Origin: Leptotrichia sp. oral taxon 215 str. W9775
GTDB lineage: Bacteria > Fusobacteriota > Fusobacteriia > Fusobacteriales > Leptotrichiaceae
Direction of reading: 5' to 3'
Assembly (NCBI RefSeq): GCF_000469505.1
Contig: NZ_KI272841.1
Location: forward strand, 106,422 to 153,154
Length of the DNA stretch: 46,733 nt
A program made the translations under genes and the position numbers. Positions 44,110 through 46,733 of this stretch are shown piece after piece. Positions within the stretch are counted from its first letter, which is position 1, and every line of letters starts with the position of its first letter. Under the pieces are notes generated by a model that worked only from the letters and a program-made list of their open reading frames with translations, was not told the origin of the DNA and ran no database searches.

Positions 44110-45000
44110 CTAATTTTTAAAAATATTTTCCAGAGAGTTTAAGTAAAACTCATATCTCATTTTAGGAATATCGCCATTTTCAACAGCTTCCTTAATACCA
44201 CAGTGAGGCTCATTATTGTGGAGACAGTCCCTGAATTTACAATTCTGGATATGATTAAGAAACTCAGGAAAGAGTGTTTCCAGTTCTTTTTTGTTATCCA
44301 GTTTTGGAAAATCAAGTGATGTAAATCCTGGAGTATCAATGATGTATGTAGATGCATTTATTTTGAAAAAACGGCTTTCTGTCGTAGTGTGACGTCCTCT
44401 TGAAGTCTTTTCGCTGACTTCATTTGTAGTAAGAATTTCTTCTCCAATGAGGGAGTTAATCAGTGTTGATTTACCTACTCCACTTGGACCCGAAACCGTA
44501 ACAGATTTTCCTTCTATGTATTCCTTTAATTCTGTCAGACCAATATTTTTTTCAGTAGAAATAGGAAAAACTGGAAATTCTTCCCCAAAATTTCCCTTTA
44601 TTTTGTTTAAAAATTCATCTAAAGTATTTTTTTCAACTAAATCAATTTTTGAAATAATTAATATAGCCGGAATATTTTGCCAAGAAGCATTTAATAACAT
44701 TTTCTGAAATACATTAAAATTAAATTCTGGAGAAACTATGGAAAATAGAATACCTATAAAATCAATGTTGGCAAGTAATGGACGATATAGGAAATTTTTT
44801 CTTTCATCAATTCCTGTAATGACTTTTTCCTTTTCATCAAATTCAACAATATCACCTATGATACAGTTCATTTTGTTATTTTTTACTTTTAGAGTTCCTT
44901 TAAGCTTGCATTCATAAGTATCTTCTTCCTTCAAATGATAGTATCTTTCATCTGAAACATAGTAAAATCCTTTAATTTTTCTAATAACTTTTCCTTTAAT
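44110..45000 (-). CDS. rsgA: Ribosome small-subunit GTPase RsgA, probable AUU start
   Basis: RsgA is a circularly permuted GTPase for late 30S maturation. It has an N-terminal OB fold (KGKVIRKIKGFYYV), G4 IISKIDL before G1 GPSGVGKST, G3 DTPGF, and a C-terminal zinc site in CKFRDCLHNNEPHCG. Only a TTG at 45015 would serve as a conventional start, but it lies upstream of or inside the Shine-Dalgarno GGGAGGA. The codon placed 7 nt after GGAGG is ATT at 45000-44998, immediately before the KGKVI sequence where RsgA proteins normally start. An AUU start is therefore the best reading (296 residues). It lies about 40 bp after the PASTA gene. Confidence 0.93.
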   Translation of the reverse strand: MKGKVIRKIKGFYYVSDERYYHLKEEDTYECKLKGTLKVKNNKMNCIIGDIVEFDEKEKVITGIDERKNFLYRPLLANIDFIGILFSIVSPEFNFNVFQKMLLNASWQNIPAILIISKIDLVEKNTLDEFLNKIKGNFGEEFPVFPISTEKNIGLTELKEYIEGKSVTVSGPSGVGKSTLINSLIGEEILTTNEVSEKTSRGRHTTTESRFFKINASTYIIDTPGFTSLDFPKLDNKKELETLFPEFLNHIQNCKFRDCLHNNEPHCGIKEAVENGDIPKMRYEFYLNSLENIFKN

Positions 45001-45040
45001 ATAAATTCCTCCCAATTATATTTTACTAACCACCCACATT

Positions 45041-46039
45041 TTAATCATTGCCAGGACGATCAACTTCACGTTTTTTAGGTTTTGTAAATATTTTATTGTC
45101 ATTTGAATCATCCGAATTATTATTGCTGTTGTTCTGATTATTTTGATTATTCTGGTTAGAATTCTTTTTCTGGTTGTCTTTATCTTCATTGTTACGTTTA
45201 TCAATTTTTTCCAGAGTATTGTTAATTATATTATCAATCTGCTTATCATCAATCTGGTTGTTAGTCTGATTTATAATTTCCTCTACTGAAGGTTTATCAG
45301 ATTTTACTGGAGTACCAATGTTTATAACAACAGAAATTTTTTGGCCTTTTGTAACTTTCTGTCCTGGTGCAGGCGATGTTGAAATAATAGTATTTACAGG
45401 AAGAGTAGGATCGCTTGACTTAGAAGTTCCTCCCAATTCCAATCCAATTTGAGCCAGTAATACTTTCGCATCATTTAGATCCAGTCCTATTAAGTTAGGC
45501 ATAACAGAAGGATCAACAACTTTCTGTGATGAAACCAGTATTGATATCTTCTGATTTATTTCAAGAGTAGTTCCAGGTTTAGGATAAACCCCTAATATAG
45601 TGTTGTACTTCTGATTGGAAGGCTGATAATCTATCCTTTCAATCTGTATGTTCTGCCCCTGCAGCAATGAACGTGCCTCAAGAAGTTCCAATCCAATGAT
45701 ATTAGGTACTTCCTGCCCTTTGCCGTTATTTACCCAAATTTGTATGGCACGGTTGACCTTTACAGTTTTTCCAGGTAAAGGAAACTGTATGTAAACTGTA
45801 TCAAGTGGAACTTTTTCAGTTTTTGAATTAATTACTTTAACATTAAGTCCTGCATCCTTCAAATATTTTACAGCATCCTTTTCGTTAAGATTTACAACGT
45901 TAGGAATAACAGTAAGCCTTTCATTGAAAAAATGCCTTATAAAAACATTTTTTCCTACTGTTGAAAGTATAAATAAACAAACTAACACAAGAAAAGTTTT
46001 TATAGTTTTTATAATATTAAATTTAAATTTTTTAGCCAT
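45041..46039 (-). CDS. Membrane-anchored PASTA-repeat protein lacking a kinase domain
   Basis: This 332-residue protein has a short basic cytoplasmic end, one membrane span (about 12-29) and three PASTA domains at about 43-105, 109-172 and 178-243 (IPNVVNLNEKDAVKYLKDAGL, VPNIIGLELLEARSLL, MPNLIGLDLNDAKVLL). PASTA domains bind muropeptides or beta-lactams. The last 70 residues are a low-complexity Asn/Gln/Asp/Lys tail. In Firmicutes the gene at this place, before rsgA and rpe, is the PASTA serine/threonine kinase; here only the sensor half is present. It is first of the minus-strand cluster. Confidence 0.88.
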   Translation of the reverse strand: MAKKFKFNIIKTIKTFLVLVCLFILSTVGKNVFIRHFFNERLTVIPNVVNLNEKDAVKYLKDAGLNVKVINSKTEKVPLDTVYIQFPLPGKTVKVNRAIQIWVNNGKGQEVPNIIGLELLEARSLLQGQNIQIERIDYQPSNQKYNTILGVYPKPGTTLEINQKISILVSSQKVVDPSVMPNLIGLDLNDAKVLLAQIGLELGGTSKSSDPTLPVNTIISTSPAPGQKVTKGQKISVVINIGTPVKSDKPSVEEIINQTNNQIDDKQIDNIINNTLEKIDKRNNEDKDNQKKNSNQNNQNNQNNSNNNSDDSNDNKIFTKPKKREVDRPGND

Positions 46040-46248
46040 TTCAGCACCTCAAATATTTTTTTATGTTACTGTAAATATAATAACATAAATAGCATGAAAA
46101 GGCAATATTATCATATGGAAAAGAGAAGGTAAAAATTAGGAAGTAGTAGTAAAATATTATAATCAAATTTATCAGCTAGTTCATCAGTTATATTTTATTT
46201 TTAATTTAAATGTGCTAAAATAGAAAAAAATAAGGAGAAATTATAAAA

Positions 46249-46302
46249 ATGAGTTTAATTAAAGAAAGGAAAGTTGAGAATATTGAGCTTTTTTATTTAT
46301 AA
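46249..46302 (+). pseudogene. Truncated duplicate of the 5' end of the downstream ltrA-like gene
   Basis: A 17-codon ORF, MSLIKERKVENIELFYL, with Shine-Dalgarno AAGGAG at 46232-46237, closely resembles the start of the next gene, MTTLIKHKRVEFSELFYDL. The preceding CTAAAATAGAAA is also shared. After ELFY the similarity stops at a stop codon. It looks like the remnant of a duplication or recombination, not a functional gene. Confidence 0.6.
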
Positions 46303-46306
46303 GTAA

Positions 46307-46585
46307 AGTAAATTTATTTTTAATAACAAGACAAATCAGAACAATTTTTTATATTTACCAAAAGAAGTTACAACATTTTTAAGATTGATTATAAGTACCC
46401 AACATTCATTTAAAAATCTAATAATACCAATAAATTATGCTACAAATGAAATAAAAAAGGGAATGGTTACACTACAAGTAAATGACAAAAGAAGTCAAGG
46501 TGTTGACAATTCGCGCCACATTAAGTTATTTAAGAATCTCCTTGTATTTCATTGCCATTTCTGTTATAATAAATTATACTTCTAA
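46307..46585 (+). other. Degenerate open stretch without a start, between the two ltrA 5' ends
   Basis: A frame stays open here and encodes a plausible-looking but unrecognised peptide (for example LYLPKEVTTFLRLIIST), yet no ATG or ribosome site begins it. It overlaps the ltrA promoter. It is probably gene debris left with the truncated copy; no function is proposed. Confidence 0.35.
46542..46570 (+). promoter_or_regulatory. Promoter of the ltrA-like gene
   Basis: TTGTAT (46542-46547) and a perfect TATAAT (46565-46570) with a 17-base spacer, 32 bases before the start codon. Confidence 0.7.
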
Positions 46586-46602
46586 AATAGAAAGGACTTA
46601 AT

Positions 46603-46733
46603 ATGACAACTCTTATTAAACATAAACGTGTAGAATTTTCAGAACTTTTTTATGACCTAGTTTTTGTTTTTGCAATTTCAAAAGCAACTACTTTAATTGA
46701 CCATCTTCATAACGGTATTTTGACTTGGAATTC
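46603..46733 (+). CDS. ltrA: LtrA-family membrane protein, 3' end outside the window
   Basis: Only 43 residues are visible. They begin MTTLIKHKRVEFSELFYDLV and continue FVFAISKATTLIDHL, matching the N-terminus of 'low temperature requirement A' proteins (RVxxxELFxDLVFVFAI), multi-pass membrane proteins of unknown biochemical role. AAAGGA precedes the ATG, and a good promoter lies upstream. The window ends within the gene. Confidence 0.8.
   Translation, partial: MTTLIKHKRVEFSELFYDLVFVFAISKATTLIDHLHNGILTWN

Noticed and set aside
44157..44357. 66-codon minus-strand ORF inside rsgA
   Set aside because: It overlaps the zinc-site coding region of rsgA in another frame and has no independent start signal.
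45016..45204. Minus-strand 62-codon ORF over the end of the PASTA gene
   Set aside because: It is another reading frame of the low-complexity Asn/Gln tail and makes an Ile/Lys/Thr-rich peptide of no recognisable type.
46385..46585. 66-codon plus-strand ORF before the ltrA-like gene
   Set aside because: It begins at a TTG without ribosome site and runs through the ltrA promoter; it is treated as debris rather than as a gene.

Overview
This AT-rich window fits a Fusobacteriota genome, most likely Leptotrichiaceae such as Leptotrichia; this is inferred from gene content, with no database search. It mixes genes typical of Gram-positives (whiA, HPr with a regulatory Ser46, rqcH, GH25 lysozyme, a PASTA/rsgA/rpe cluster) with lpxK, a lipid A gene that implies an outer membrane. 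Most genes have strong Shine-Dalgarno sites, which fix several starts.

Layout. 1-11.3 kb: the end of a peptide-binding protein, a membrane protein, an NlpC/P60 lipoprotein, dtd, a MetA that carries the acetyl-CoA-type residue Glu111, an HTH/S24-like regulator, two tandem L,D-transpeptidase paralogues, an aminotransferase and an M23 peptidase. 11.35-26.6 kb: an accessory defence island. It begins with a tyrosine recombinase (minus strand) and a short intergenic segment flanked by two inverted sites that look like recombinase core sites. It continues with a SNF2-type helicase, a DUF4391-like protein, a type III Mod methyltransferase, a Kiwa-like KwaA/KwaB pair, an orphan antitoxin-like gene, a GNAT cassette with its own promoter, the type III Res subunit and two membrane proteins. 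26.6-27.9 kb: a promoter, tandem-repeat RNA and terminator unit followed by a 30-codon ORF, then a separate promoter, a candidate preQ1 riboswitch, a terminator and a queuosine-precursor transporter. 28-46.7 kb: core genes for glutamine synthetase III, glutamate dehydrogenase, a MORN-repeat protein, whiA-lpxK, serS, a GH25 lysozyme, fructose-bisphosphate aldolase, pyrG, ptsH, and the minus-strand cluster PASTA-rsgA-rpe-marR/feoA-rqcH. The right edge cuts an ltrA-like gene that is preceded by a broken copy of its own 5' end.

How it may work together. The most interesting hypothesis is that the recombinase at 11353-12342 flips the roughly 130-bp promoter segment between itself and the helicase-DUF4391-Mod operon, so that expression of the island is phase-variable. 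Two other items deserve attention: the repeat-RNA unit at 26663-26909, laid out like a type III toxin-antitoxin locus but lacking a recognisable toxin, and the probable AUU start codon of rsgA.
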